This document shows, in pieces, positions 10,730 to 19,463 of a DNA stretch of 55,796 nt. The notes under the pieces were generated by a model. It was given only the letters and a program-made list of their open reading frames with translations. It was not told where the DNA came from and did not search any database. How positions within the stretch are numbered: position 1 is the first letter of the stretch; each line of letters begins with the position of its first letter. The stretch spans positions 1-55,796 of the forward strand of contig JAAEMP010000219.1 of the NCBI GenBank assembly GCA_024225445.1. The letters run 5' to 3'. The stretch comes from Hyphomicrobiales bacterium (GTDB lineage Bacteria; Pseudomonadota; Alphaproteobacteria; Rhizobiales; Rhizobiaceae). The position numbers and the translations under genes are program-made.

Positions 10730-12265
10730 GTGAAAGACATCCACCAGAAGTTACGCGCCATCACCAATGACAGAACGCTAAGCCCTGTCCAAAAGGCTCA
10801 CTACCTTGCGCTTGAGGCAGAAAATGCGCTGCCCTATCCCGAGCTGGATGCCGAGACGCAGAAAGCTCTGGACAGCCGGGTGATATGCGACATGTTTGAA
10901 GGACACGCGCCTTATAAACCGCGCTACGTGTTGCCGGATTACAGTATCGTCTTGAAAAACGGCAGCCAATATCTGGAATTGCCGGCTCCCGAAACACTGG
11001 ACGAGGCAATCAACACGTTGATGATTGCCTATCACCATGTGCCTTCCGTAACCGGCATGCCCGTCTATCTGGGTGATCTTGATAATCTGTTGTTGCGGTT
11101 TTGCGACAATATCAGCGAGGATGACCTTTACCGGAAAATCAAGCTGTTCTGGCGATATCTGGATCGCACCCTGCCGGATGCTTTCATGCACGCCAATATT
11201 GGTCCGACGGACAACAGGGTAGCCCGCACCATCCTGCGGGTTGATGGTGAACTCAAGCAAATCGCACCAAATCTGACCTTTCTTTACGACCCCCAGGTCA
11301 GTTCAGAAGAAATTCTGCGACTGGCTACTGACAATATCGTCGAATGCTCCAAGCCCCATATTGCCAACCATCCCGTCCACGCGGATACTTTTGATGAGCG
11401 CGGTTATGGCATTGTCAGTTGCTACAACGCCCTGCCGGTTGCCGGTGGTTCCTCGACCCTGACGCGGATCAACCTCAAAGCCGTGGCGCTTGCTTCGGAT
11501 AATGAGGCACATTTTTTTGAAGAGGTTTTGCCTTACTATATGGATCTCAATTTTCGCCTTACTGAAAAACGCATCGACTATCTTTTCAACCAGTCCAATT
11601 TCTTCGATAGTTTTCTTGTCGAAGAAGGCTGGATAAACAAGGACCGGTTTACTGCCATGTATGGAGTTTATGCGATGGCTGAGGCGGTTAATGTGCTGCA
11701 GGAAAAAGCGGCACGCAAGGGTCACTACGGATTTGATGAGGTTGCAAATCGTCTGGGACATGAAATATCAAGGGTTCTTGCCCGAACGGTGGAAGCGCGA
11801 CCAATGGAAAATGTCTGGCGCGGACGCGCCATGCTGCATTCGCAAGCCGGTCTTAGCGATGATATTGCCGCAACCCCGGGTGTTCGTATCCCTTATGGCA
11901 GCGAACCTGATCCGGTCAGCCATATCCAGGCACTGGCCCCGCATCATAAATATTATCCATCAGGAATCAGTGAAATCCTGACTGTGGATGAAACGATCAA
12001 GAATAATCCACAAGCCATGTTCCAGCTTTGCAAGGGGGCGCTGGCCAGTGGTTTTCGCGAGTTTACCGCCAATGTTGACAGCAATGATCTGGTACGGGTA
12101 ACCGGCTATATGATCCGCTTGTCTGATGTCAAAAAGTTCAAAGATAAAAAAGGCTCGCGAATCAATACCACGGTGATCGGGGCGGAGGCTGCGGATCTGA
12201 TGGGTATTTTGGACCGAAAACCACGGGTTGTCGGCAATGAACTCTCGCCAAGCTACAGTCAGTAA
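10730..12265 (+). CDS. yjjI: YjjI-family glycyl radical enzyme
   Basis: A 511-residue glycyl radical enzyme of the YjjI (DUF3029) type. The glycyl radical motif RVTGY is at residues 456-460 (Gly459), about 50 residues from the end, and the likely thiyl radical cysteine is Cys231 in SCYNALPVAGGSSTL. It lacks the Cys-Cys pair of pyruvate formate-lyase and the CxE of the diol dehydratase group, matching YjjI, whose substrate is unknown. I chose GTG at 10730 because CTGGAG lies seven bases upstream; the frame stays open to a TTG at 10694. The activase gene overlaps its 3' end. The enzyme must work without oxygen, since an activated glycyl radical is cleaved by O2. Confidence 0.85.
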   Translation: MKDIHQKLRAITNDRTLSPVQKAHYLALEAENALPYPELDAETQKALDSRVICDMFEGHAPYKPRYVLPDYSIVLKNGSQYLELPAPETLDEAINTLMIAYHHVPSVTGMPVYLGDLDNLLLRFCDNISEDDLYRKIKLFWRYLDRTLPDAFMHANIGPTDNRVARTILRVDGELKQIAPNLTFLYDPQVSSEEILRLATDNIVECSKPHIANHPVHADTFDERGYGIVSCYNALPVAGGSSTLTRINLKAVALASDNEAHFFEEVLPYYMDLNFRLTEKRIDYLFNQSNFFDSFLVEEGWINKDRFTAMYGVYAMAEAVNVLQEKAARKGHYGFDEVANRLGHEISRVLARTVEARPMENVWRGRAMLHSQAGLSDDIAATPGVRIPYGSEPDPVSHIQALAPHHKYYPSGISEILTVDETIKNNPQAMFQLCKGALASGFREFTANVDSNDLVRVTGYMIRLSDVKKFKDKKGSRINTTVIGAEAADLMGILDRKPRVVGNELSPSYSQ

Positions 12266-13103
12266 AATACTCACTTATTCATGCGTCGATGGCCCCGGGA
12301 ACCGGCTGGTGGTGTTCTTGCAGGGCTGCAATTTCAATTGTTCAACCTGCCACAACCCCTACACAATCGGGCTGTGCAATCATTGTGGTGACTGTATCGC
12401 GGCCTGTCATGGCGATGCCCTGATTATGAGAAAGGGCCGAATTGACTTTGACGCAAACGCCTGTGATCAGTGCGATGCCTGCCTTGAGGCCTGCCCGATC
12501 AGCGCCAGCCCGATGACCAGCCTCTACACGGTGGCGCAGATATTGGAGATAGCCCGAAAGCACAGGCATTTTCTCAGCGGAATAACCGTTTCGGGAGGCG
12601 AGGCAACCTTGCATCTCAATTTTATCAAGGATCTTTTTCTGGCGATAAAGACAGATCCGGAACTCGCCAGCCTGACCTGCTTCATCGATACCAACGGGCA
12701 TCTGAGCGAAAAAAGCTGGGAGACCCTGTTGCCGGTGACTGACGGGGTAATGCTCGACATCAAAGCGTTTTGTGCGCCTTTGCATCGTCAACTGACCGGC
12801 AAGGACAACAATAAAAGCCTGAGGTCGGCAAAAATTCTCAATGACGCCAACAAGCTTTACGAAATACGATTTCTGATGATCCCGGGGAAAACAGACAGCG
12901 AAGAGGAACTCGAAAATCTCATTACCTTTTTCAATACCCTCAATCCGGCTGTTCGGGTCCGGCTTAATGCCTTCCAGCACCACGGCGTAAAGGGTCCGGC
13001 GCTCGCGTGGGACACAATGGCGAAAACCGGAATTGACCAGGCTGCCGAACGGCTTTCGGCCGCCGGTGTAAAGACAGTGGCAACGCCGGCGATTTATCAG
13101 TAA
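12237..13103 (+). CDS. yjjW: YjjW-family glycyl radical enzyme activase (radical SAM)
   Basis: A 288-residue radical SAM activase that would install the glycyl radical on the upstream YjjI protein. The radical SAM cluster motif is C31-x3-C35-x2-C38 (GCNFNCSTCHNPY). A ferredoxin-like insert follows with two four-cysteine sets (C47, C50, C53, C57 and C76, C79, C82, C86), as in activases of this class. The TVSGGEATL segment is the SAM-binding GGE motif. The ATG at 12237 lies inside the 3' end of yjjI (29-base overlap), which implies translational coupling. It needs an electron donor; the oxidoreductase operon 220 bases downstream is a candidate source. Confidence 0.88.
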   Translation: MNSRQATVSKILTYSCVDGPGNRLVVFLQGCNFNCSTCHNPYTIGLCNHCGDCIAACHGDALIMRKGRIDFDANACDQCDACLEACPISASPMTSLYTVAQILEIARKHRHFLSGITVSGGEATLHLNFIKDLFLAIKTDPELASLTCFIDTNGHLSEKSWETLLPVTDGVMLDIKAFCAPLHRQLTGKDNNKSLRSAKILNDANKLYEIRFLMIPGKTDSEEELENLITFFNTLNPAVRVRLNAFQHHGVKGPALAWDTMAKTGIDQAAERLSAAGVKTVATPAIYQ

Positions 13104-13319
13104 TTCCGCATCGGTTCGTGAATGGAAATCCACTGCATCGCATTTAACCAAAAAATGCCAGATGATTTGGATTGTGCTTGAAAAAGTCGCCTGTTTCATT
13201 TGCTAAATAAATATTTGCGTACTAGATTACCTATTAATTCAACAAACCTTCTGTCTTTGTGTACATAAAGCCATGATTTCAAATCTACCGGAATGAATCA
13301 AGGCTATTGGTGAAATTAG
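13104..13319. other. Spacer between the glycyl radical pair and the oxidoreductase genes
   Basis: About 215 AT-rich bases with no gene. There is room for a separate promoter for the oxidoreductase operon. I looked for an FNR/Anr-type TTGAT-N4-ATCAA box here and upstream of yjjI and saw none. Confidence 0.4.
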
Positions 13320-13877
13320 ATGATGCAAGAAATATTGATTTTGGGGCGGGGTGGCCAGGGTGCGCAAACAGCGGGCAATTTGCTGGCCCGCTCTTTTTTT
13401 GAAAAAGGACAATTTGTTCAGACTTTCGCCACTTACGGGGGCGCACGGCGTGGTACGCCGGTAACCTCGTCAATCAGGGTGGATGACAGTCCCATTCAGG
13501 TACGCTGTAATATTGAACTGGCAAATGCCATGCTTTGTTTTGACGACAGTCTGATGGATCAGGCTTTTCTTGCCAATGCCGACAATAAAACGGCTATCGT
13601 CGTTAACTCTGCAAGGCCTGCCGAATATTTCGCCGACCTGGGTGATTACAAGATTGTTCCTGTAAATGGCCGTCATATCGCCAAGAGCCACGGGATGGGC
13701 AAGGTTATTAATTCGGCATTGCTGGGCGCATTCGTTGCAATAATGGGTCAGCCCGGCATCGATGTTCTATGCGAGGTCATTGAACAAAATGCGCCGACAA
13801 AGAAACAGGAAAATGTAGCCGCCTGTCGAGAGGCATTTGAGCTTTTGAGTGCAAGCTGCGTGGAGAACAGCAAATGA
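13320..13877 (+). CDS. 2-oxoacid:acceptor oxidoreductase, gamma subunit
   Basis: A 185-residue gamma-type subunit of the pyruvate/2-ketoacid ferredoxin oxidoreductase family. It starts ILILGRGGQGAQTAGNLLARSF, the typical opening glycine-rich loop, followed by TYGGARRGTPVTSSIRV, which in this family lines the CoA/subunit interface. It is the first gene of a four-gene unit; its TGA overlaps the ATG of the next gene by four bases. Only a weak ribosome site (GGTGAAATTAG) precedes the start, where two adjacent ATG codons could serve. Confidence 0.88.
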   Translation: MMQEILILGRGGQGAQTAGNLLARSFFEKGQFVQTFATYGGARRGTPVTSSIRVDDSPIQVRCNIELANAMLCFDDSLMDQAFLANADNKTAIVVNSARPAEYFADLGDYKIVPVNGRHIAKSHGMGKVINSALLGAFVAIMGQPGIDVLCEVIEQNAPTKKQENVAACREAFELLSASCVENSK

Positions 13878-15517
13878 GCGAGCAATCATCCCATCTCTGG
13901 TCAGACCGCACAACTGAATCACGGATGACCGGCACATGGCGCGATGCTTTACCCGATTACAGGAATATTCCCGCTCCATGTTTGGGGGCATGTCCGGTTG
14001 ATGGCCAGATTGCTGTCTGGGTTCGCCAGGTGTTGGAAAAAAACTATTTTGCCGCGTGGGCGACCCTGGTTGAAAACAATCCTTTTCCGGCAATCGCCGG
14101 ACGCATTTGCCACCATCCATGTGAGACGGCCTGCAACAGGGCCAACCTGGATGAGGCTATCAATATCTGTGGCCTTGAACGGTTTGTTGGTGATGAAGCG
14201 CTGAAACAGGGCTGGAAACTGCCAAAACCCGAAACAACATCGGGGCGTTCGGTGGCAATTGTTGGCGGCGGACCGGCCGGTCTTTCGGCCGCCTATCAAC
14301 TGGCAAGGGCCGGGCATCAGGTGGCGTTGTTTGAAGCCAACGAGCAGTTGGGTGGATTATTGCGATATGGCATCCCCTCCTACAGGCTTGATAAAAAGAT
14401 TGTTGATGGTGAAATTGCCAGGATCATCGATCTGGGGATTAGCGTTCATCTCAATTGGGACATATCAGATGACGCCGCGCTGGAGAAACTTCGCGATCAA
14501 CATGATGCGGTGTTTGTGGCGACAGGTGCCAGCCTTTCCAAAGCCCTGCCCGGTCTGGACGCCAACCAGCCATGGGCAGTCGACAGCGCAGATTTTCTGG
14601 CGGCAACCAATGCCGGCAAATCCTGTGATCTGGGTGAAAAACTGATTGTTATTGGAGGTGGCAGTGCGGCCATAGATGTGGCGCGAACAGCCAGACGCCT
14701 GGGACGGACAGTCAGTGTGCTGGCGCTTGAAACCGAAGAAAAGCTTCCCGCACAGCACACCGAAGTGGTTGAAGCAAAGCAGGAGGGGATTGAATTTATC
14801 TGCGGCTCGATGATGCAATCGGTCAGCGTTGAAGAAGGCGAATTGACCCTTCAATGCATTGGTGTAGATTTTATTGCCGGAAAAACGCGTGGCGCATTTG
14901 AGGTAAAGCCGATTGATGGAAGCGGGTTTTCCCTCTCAGCAAACACAATTATCCCCTCGATTGGCCAGGATGCAGACCTTGCACGCTGGAACAATTTCTT
15001 CGACAGCGCCGGCCAGGTTTTGCAGACCGACAGAAATTGGCAGACCGAAAAACCTGGAATTTTTGCCGGTGGCGATGTTGCCAGCATGGACCGGTTCGTC
15101 ACCCAGGCTGTTGGCATGGGAAAGCATGCGGCAATTGCCATAGACCAATATGTCAGACATCAGGAAATTGCGGAAAACCCATCGCTGGACCCTGAAACAG
15201 CTTACCAGGTGATCAACACAGCCTATCACAGCCGTGACGCCCGCAACGATGCTGCCGATACAGATGTAGAAGACAGATTGAAAACCTTTAAGGAAGTTCA
15301 GCAATGTCTTGCAACCAATGAGGCAATTATCGAGGCTGGCCGCTGTTTTAGCTGCGGCACATGCATCTATTGTGATAACTGCTATTTCTATTGTCCCGAT
15401 ATGGCAATTGCCAAACTGGACGAGGGTTATGAGGTCAACACGGATTATTGCAAAGGCTGCGGTTTGTGCGTGGCGGAATGCCCAACCGGCTCAATTGCCA
15501 TGCAGGAGGAGCAATAA
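13874..15517 (+). CDS. GltD-like NAD(P)/FAD oxidoreductase fused to a two-cluster ferredoxin (delta) domain
   Basis: A 547-residue fusion. Residues 30-100 hold a cysteine-rich GltD-type N-terminus (APCLGACPVDGQI and ICHHPCETACNR). A first dinucleotide site GGGPAGLSAAYQLARAG (FAD) follows near residue 134 and a second, GGGSAAIDVARTARRLG, near 260 (NAD(P)H). FAGGDVASMDRFVTQAVGMG completes the flavoprotein. The last 60 residues form a 2[4Fe-4S] ferredoxin with CFSCGTCIYCDNCYFYCP and CKGCGLCVAECP. It would pass electrons between the thiamine-dependent alpha/beta subunits and NAD(P). A comparable third subunit is known for the NADP-linked 2-oxoglutarate oxidoreductase of denitrifying Azoarcus; similarity of arrangement is recalled, not tested. 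Confidence 0.87.
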   Translation: MSEQSSHLWSDRTTESRMTGTWRDALPDYRNIPAPCLGACPVDGQIAVWVRQVLEKNYFAAWATLVENNPFPAIAGRICHHPCETACNRANLDEAINICGLERFVGDEALKQGWKLPKPETTSGRSVAIVGGGPAGLSAAYQLARAGHQVALFEANEQLGGLLRYGIPSYRLDKKIVDGEIARIIDLGISVHLNWDISDDAALEKLRDQHDAVFVATGASLSKALPGLDANQPWAVDSADFLAATNAGKSCDLGEKLIVIGGGSAAIDVARTARRLGRTVSVLALETEEKLPAQHTEVVEAKQEGIEFICGSMMQSVSVEEGELTLQCIGVDFIAGKTRGAFEVKPIDGSGFSLSANTIIPSIGQDADLARWNNFFDSAGQVLQTDRNWQTEKPGIFAGGDVASMDRFVTQAVGMGKHAAIAIDQYVRHQEIAENPSLDPETAYQVINTAYHSRDARNDAADTDVEDRLKTFKEVQQCLATNEAIIEAGRCFSCGTCIYCDNCYFYCPDMAIAKLDEGYEVNTDYCKGCGLCVAECPTGSIAMQEEQ

Positions 15518-15519
15518 TA

Positions 15520-16689
15520 ATGAACGCTATTCTCAGCAATCAAAACCTGCAGCTACTTAGCGGCAATCACGCGGCAGCCGTTGGCGCAAAGCTGGCCAAT
15601 CCCGATGTATCGCCGGTCTATCCGATTACACCACAAACACCCATTCTTGAAAAAATGATCGCACTGCAGAGCGAGGGCCTGCTTGATACGGAAATCCTCA
15701 CCCCTGAATCCGAACATTCGGCACTTGCCGCAAGTATCAGCGCCTCTCTGACCGGGGTCAGGGTTTTTACCGCCACTTCATCTCAAGGCCTGCTGCTGAT
15801 GCATGAGTTATTGCACTATGCCTCCGGTGCGAGGTCTTCTATTGTCATGTTTAACGTCAACCGTACTGTTGCCTCCCCCTGGGGATTCTGGCCCGACCAG
15901 CTCGACAGTCTGGCCCAGCGTGACACAGGCTGGATACAGCTTTATAGTGAGTCTCCGCAAGAATCCCTCGATTCAGTAATTCAGGCGTTTGTTATTGCCG
16001 AAACCGCAAGGCTGCCGGTTATGATCAACCATGATGCCTTTTATGTCTCCCATGCGGTTGAACCGGTTAACGTTCCTGACCAATCAGTTGTTGATGGTTT
16101 CCTTGCCCCCTTTCAACCTTCGGTGAAACTTGATCCTGAAATCGGCCGGTCTTTCGGGGCGCCGATCGCGCAACAGCCCTGGAATGAAAGCCGGCAGGAA
16201 GTTGACAGGGCAATGTCAGGTGTAGGGGAACTGGTAACATCCACCGGGCGCCAATGGGGAGATTTGACCGGTCGGCGCAACTGCGACATGCTGGAGGCCT
16301 ATCGCTGTGAGGATGCTGAAGTTGTAATTGTCACCATGGGTTCGATGTGTGGCACGGCACGTGATGCAGTTGATAACTTGCGCAAGCAGGACGTTTGTGC
16401 AGGCCTTCTAAAGGTACGTCTGTTTCGGCCTTTGCCTGCCGAAGCCTTGCGGCAAGCTTTGGCAAAAATCCCCTGCGCAATAGTGCTGGACCGCAATTAT
16501 TCCCCGGGGACCGGCGGCATCCTGCATCAGGAACTGAAAGGCGTTCTTTACGGTGTGGACCACCCTCCAAAATTGCACGGCCTGCTGACCGGGGTTGGCG
16601 GGGTGAGTGTATCATCTGCAAAAATTCAACACCTGGTGACCACCTACAAAGATGCGGCTCCCTCGTTTGAGCCAGTTTGGACAGAATAG
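15520..16689 (+). CDS. 2-oxoacid:acceptor oxidoreductase, alpha subunit
   Basis: A 389-residue alpha subunit of the pyruvate/2-ketoacid oxidoreductase family. Family marks are the opening G-N-H-A-A-A-V-G-A...YPITPQTPILE segment, ESEHSALAASISASLTGVRVFTATSSQGLLLMHE and the later GSMCGTARDAVDNLR. The ATG at 15520 has AGGAGG overlapping the end of the preceding gene; the frame remains open further upstream but that part reads through the fused ferredoxin gene. The protein pairs with the next gene product to form the thiamine diphosphate site. The substrate 2-oxoacid cannot be told from sequence. Confidence 0.9.
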   Translation: MNAILSNQNLQLLSGNHAAAVGAKLANPDVSPVYPITPQTPILEKMIALQSEGLLDTEILTPESEHSALAASISASLTGVRVFTATSSQGLLLMHELLHYASGARSSIVMFNVNRTVASPWGFWPDQLDSLAQRDTGWIQLYSESPQESLDSVIQAFVIAETARLPVMINHDAFYVSHAVEPVNVPDQSVVDGFLAPFQPSVKLDPEIGRSFGAPIAQQPWNESRQEVDRAMSGVGELVTSTGRQWGDLTGRRNCDMLEAYRCEDAEVVIVTMGSMCGTARDAVDNLRKQDVCAGLLKVRLFRPLPAEALRQALAKIPCAIVLDRNYSPGTGGILHQELKGVLYGVDHPPKLHGLLTGVGGVSVSSAKIQHLVTTYKDAAPSFEPVWTE

Positions 16690-16692
16690 AGC

Positions 16693-17568
16693 ATGGAACA
16701 GATCAACTATAAAGATGAAGGTCAGTTTTGTTCAGGGCACGTCGCTTGCGCGGGTTGTGCTGAAGCGGTGACCCTGCGGGTTATTCTGAACACGATCGGA
16801 CCAAATGCGATTGCCGTTGTTGCCCCCTCCTGCACCGCTGTCATTTGTGGGGCAGCACCCGCCAGTTCGGTAAAAATTCCGGTTTTTCACGCCGCGATAG
16901 AAACCTGCGCAGCTACCGCCAGCGGTGTCAAGCGAGCCCTGGTCAAACGGGGTAAAGATGACACAACCGTACTCGGATTCGCCGGCGATGGCGGCACCTA
17001 TGACATCGGATTACAATCACTTTCGTCCGCAGCCGAGCGCAACGAAGATATTCTTTATATCTGTTTTGACAACGAAGGCTATATGAACACCGGTGGCCAG
17101 AAAAGTTCATCAACCCCGCTCAGCGCATCAACCGGCAGCACACCGACCGGCAAGACAACACGCAAAAAAAACCTGATTGAAATTCTGGCTGCCCACAGAA
17201 TCCCGTATATTGCAACCGCCAGCCCTTCTGATCTCAACGACCTGGCAGCCAAGGTGAAAAAGGCAAAGTCGATACGCGGCACCAAAGTTATCATCGTACT
17301 GATCCCCTGCCTGCCCGGCTGGGGCATTGGTGATGACAGCGCAGTGAAAGTGGCGCGACTTGCGGTTGATGCAGGTGTATTTCCGTTGTTCGAAGTGGAA
17401 GACGGCGTCAGGTATTCACTCAACAACAACAACAAGACCCAACCGGTTGAAGCATATCTGAAACAACAAAAACGCTATCGCCACCTGAGCGATGACGAGT
17501 TTAAAACAATACAGACTAATGTGGATGATGACTGGCAGCGGTTACAGCAGCGGGTTGATCAGAGTTAG
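16693..17568 (+). CDS. 2-oxoacid:acceptor oxidoreductase, beta subunit (thiamine diphosphate binding)
   Basis: A 291-residue beta subunit. The CAGC motif sits near residue 20 and PSCTAVICG follows near 50. The thiamine diphosphate site is GFAGDGGTYDIGLQSLSSAAERNEDILYICFDNEGYMNTG, split here across residues about 96-135, with the expected GDG and NxxYMN elements. It is three bases from the alpha gene and ends the operon. Its last 26 codons, with the stop, are copied at 21401-21480 with about 95% identity. Confidence 0.9.
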   Translation: MEQINYKDEGQFCSGHVACAGCAEAVTLRVILNTIGPNAIAVVAPSCTAVICGAAPASSVKIPVFHAAIETCAATASGVKRALVKRGKDDTTVLGFAGDGGTYDIGLQSLSSAAERNEDILYICFDNEGYMNTGGQKSSSTPLSASTGSTPTGKTTRKKNLIEILAAHRIPYIATASPSDLNDLAAKVKKAKSIRGTKVIIVLIPCLPGWGIGDDSAVKVARLAVDAGVFPLFEVEDGVRYSLNNNNKTQPVEAYLKQQKRYRHLSDDEFKTIQTNVDDDWQRLQQRVDQS

Positions 17569-18013
17569 CGCGGGCAGTTCAATTCTTGATAATTGTCGGT
17601 GATTTGTAAATGACACGCATCGGGTTGGATGCGCAAGAGGATAATGGGCATTGATTCCGACACCAGGCTTTCCTGCGATTGTTACGATGACGAACCAAAC
17701 GTAAATTAAAAAACCAAATCCGGAACGAATTCACGCTTTTTTACCCTTAACTGAAGTTCGGCACCAATCGCGTGATGTTTGTTAAGCTGAAAAAAACTGA
17801 CCTGTTCTGATGAATTGATCATCCAAGTTGCGACATAGGAGCAACTTGCGAAAAGTGCCACCATAGCAGTAATCCGTCGGCTGTCAGCCGAGAGCCAACT
17901 TTGGGGGCGCCCCAGATTTGCCTGTTTGCCATCATATGTTCGGTTGACTCTGTTTTCTCACCTCTTATGCTCGTGGACATAAGAAACAATTCGATGATAT
18001 TGAGGAGGATGTC
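17569..18013. other. Intergenic region with a hairpin and a degenerate dispersed repeat
   Basis: No gene is supported in about 445 bases. CAAGTTGC at 17824-17831 and GCAACTTG at 17841-17848 form an 8-bp hairpin. The segment around 17636-17700 (GGATAATG...CCGA-ACCAG...GATTGTTACG) resembles 27780-27830 and may be a decayed dispersed repeat. No clear rho-independent terminator follows the oxidoreductase operon. Confidence 0.4.
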
Positions 18014-18391
18014 TTGCCTAGCGATGCCATGTTGGGAAATAGAATTACGGAAGCCAGAAGGCTTAAAGGATACACAAAGAAAGAGGCCGCTCGCCGAATG
18101 AGCGTGACTGAAAAGACTTACAAAAAATGGGAAGACGGAAAAAGCAAACCGCGTGCAAACAAAGCACAAATGCTGGCTGGCGTTTTTGGAGTATCGCTTT
18201 TGTGGTTACTCGACGGCGAAGAGCAATTTGAACCAGAAGCCAGTAGCCTCAGCCAACTTAAAAATTTGGGTCAAAAGATCGAACGCATGACCCAATTACA
18301 ACAGGAATTAAATGAATTGACTAATGAGGTCTTCAGCGAAGTAGGAGAAATTCAGCGGATAGATGACGACCGGAAAATCCTTAAGGACTAA
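18014..18391 (+). CDS. Xre-type helix-turn-helix regulator
   Basis: A 125-residue protein with a lambda-repressor-like helix-turn-helix at residues 8-62 (GNRITEARRLKGYTKKEAARRMSV..., TYKKWEDGKSKPRANKAQMLAGVFGVS) followed by LLWLLDGEE, a common end of this domain in phage-type repressors. The C-terminal 60 residues are a probable coiled coil rich in Leu, Gln and Glu. The TTG at 18014 has GAGGAGG five bases upstream, better placed than for the ATG at 18026. The target is unknown; no phage genes are adjacent. Confidence 0.85.
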   Translation: MPSDAMLGNRITEARRLKGYTKKEAARRMSVTEKTYKKWEDGKSKPRANKAQMLAGVFGVSLLWLLDGEEQFEPEASSLSQLKNLGQKIERMTQLQQELNELTNEVFSEVGEIQRIDDDRKILKD

Positions 18392-18591
18392 ATGTGCCGT
18401 AAAGGTCAGAATTCAAAATACCATATATGCAATCAATTTCTAGATAGCAGCAATCACAGAATACCCAAAAACTGGTAATATTGAAGCAATCATTGATCTT
18501 GTCATGTTTACTGAGATGTACTTCTGCGTGGTTGAAAATCACCTGGCGAATACAAACGCAGAGTTCATTTGGCGATTTGCGATGCAATATG

Positions 18592-19323
18592 TCAACCTTT
18601 TTGTCCACTACCTATTCGAATACCGGTTTGGGACAGGTTTTCGTTCGTTATCCCAATGCTGTGACACACGGATTTCACCGCGGCGGCAGCTTCGGAGGAA
18701 GACCTGCCAAGTAAGCGAAGAACAGCCTCGCAAGTTTCTGAAAGAGTATCTCTAAAATCAGAATCGATATTCGTTGTTTTGATGGCAAGAGCCTGTATCG
18801 CACGAACTTGTAACGACAGCAGCGGCGTTACCGAAACTCGAAACACTCCATTTGAAACACCCCGTTCAATCTGCATTTCCAGCCTTTTGGACGAACGGTC
18901 AACTCTGGAGTCAAGCATCCCGACCGTTGCATATAACATTTTACTCCAAGACGGTATGGTGATTGCAGCCGCCATGAAGGCATAGATTATCGCGGCCATC
19001 GCTTCATCGTCTTTGGCTGGCAGGTCGATGGTTTTGATAATCTCTGCGACGATCTCATCTGCTACTGAAGACGCCGCAACACGAATAGCCTCGTCTCTGT
19101 TTTCGAAGTGATTGTAGAAAGTGCCATGTGACACACCAGCGATCTCTACAATCTCCTTTATCGTCGTTCCATCCAGACGGTATTGAGCAACCGTTTCTAC
19201 AATCCCGTCGAGTAATATCGCTTTGGTTCGCTCCTTTTTTGGTTGTTTCCTGGCCTTGTCTTGAAAATATCGACGAACATCTTGCCCGTGCATCGGGTGG
19301 AATGCATTCGATTCATTTGTCAT
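18592..19323 (-). CDS. TetR-family transcriptional regulator
   Basis: A 243-residue TetR regulator. The helix-turn-helix is GTTIKEIVEIAGVSHGTFYNHFENRDEAI at about residues 45-75, preceded by a basic stretch. The ligand domain is helical and unassigned. ATG at 19323 is preferred over an upstream TTG; neither has a strong ribosome site. It diverges from the deiodinase-like gene, and the AT-rich gap 19324-19463 probably holds both promoters, so that gene is a possible target. Confidence 0.87.
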   Translation of the reverse strand: MTNESNAFHPMHGQDVRRYFQDKARKQPKKERTKAILLDGIVETVAQYRLDGTTIKEIVEIAGVSHGTFYNHFENRDEAIRVAASSVADEIVAEIIKTIDLPAKDDEAMAAIIYAFMAAAITIPSWSKMLYATVGMLDSRVDRSSKRLEMQIERGVSNGVFRVSVTPLLSLQVRAIQALAIKTTNIDSDFRDTLSETCEAVLRLLGRSSSEAAAAVKSVCHSIGITNENLSQTGIRIGSGQKG

Positions 19324-19463
19324 AATTATATATTTATCCAATTTTGGTTGATACTATATTATTAGATGCTTATTTAACTATTGTCAAACTCACGCGCCGG
19401 TCAATGTATGTCACGACGATGAAATCATAACCAAGGCTGAGGCGCCGCTAAAAAGCAAAAAAA

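Noticed and set aside
10600-10730. FNR/Anr-type box upstream of the glycyl radical enzyme gene
   Set aside because: Only a partial TTGAT half-site is present; no proper second half at the right spacing.
17819-18169. Minus-strand frame opposite the Xre gene
   Set aside because: It lies antisense to a well supported gene with a strong ribosome site and has no family similarity.
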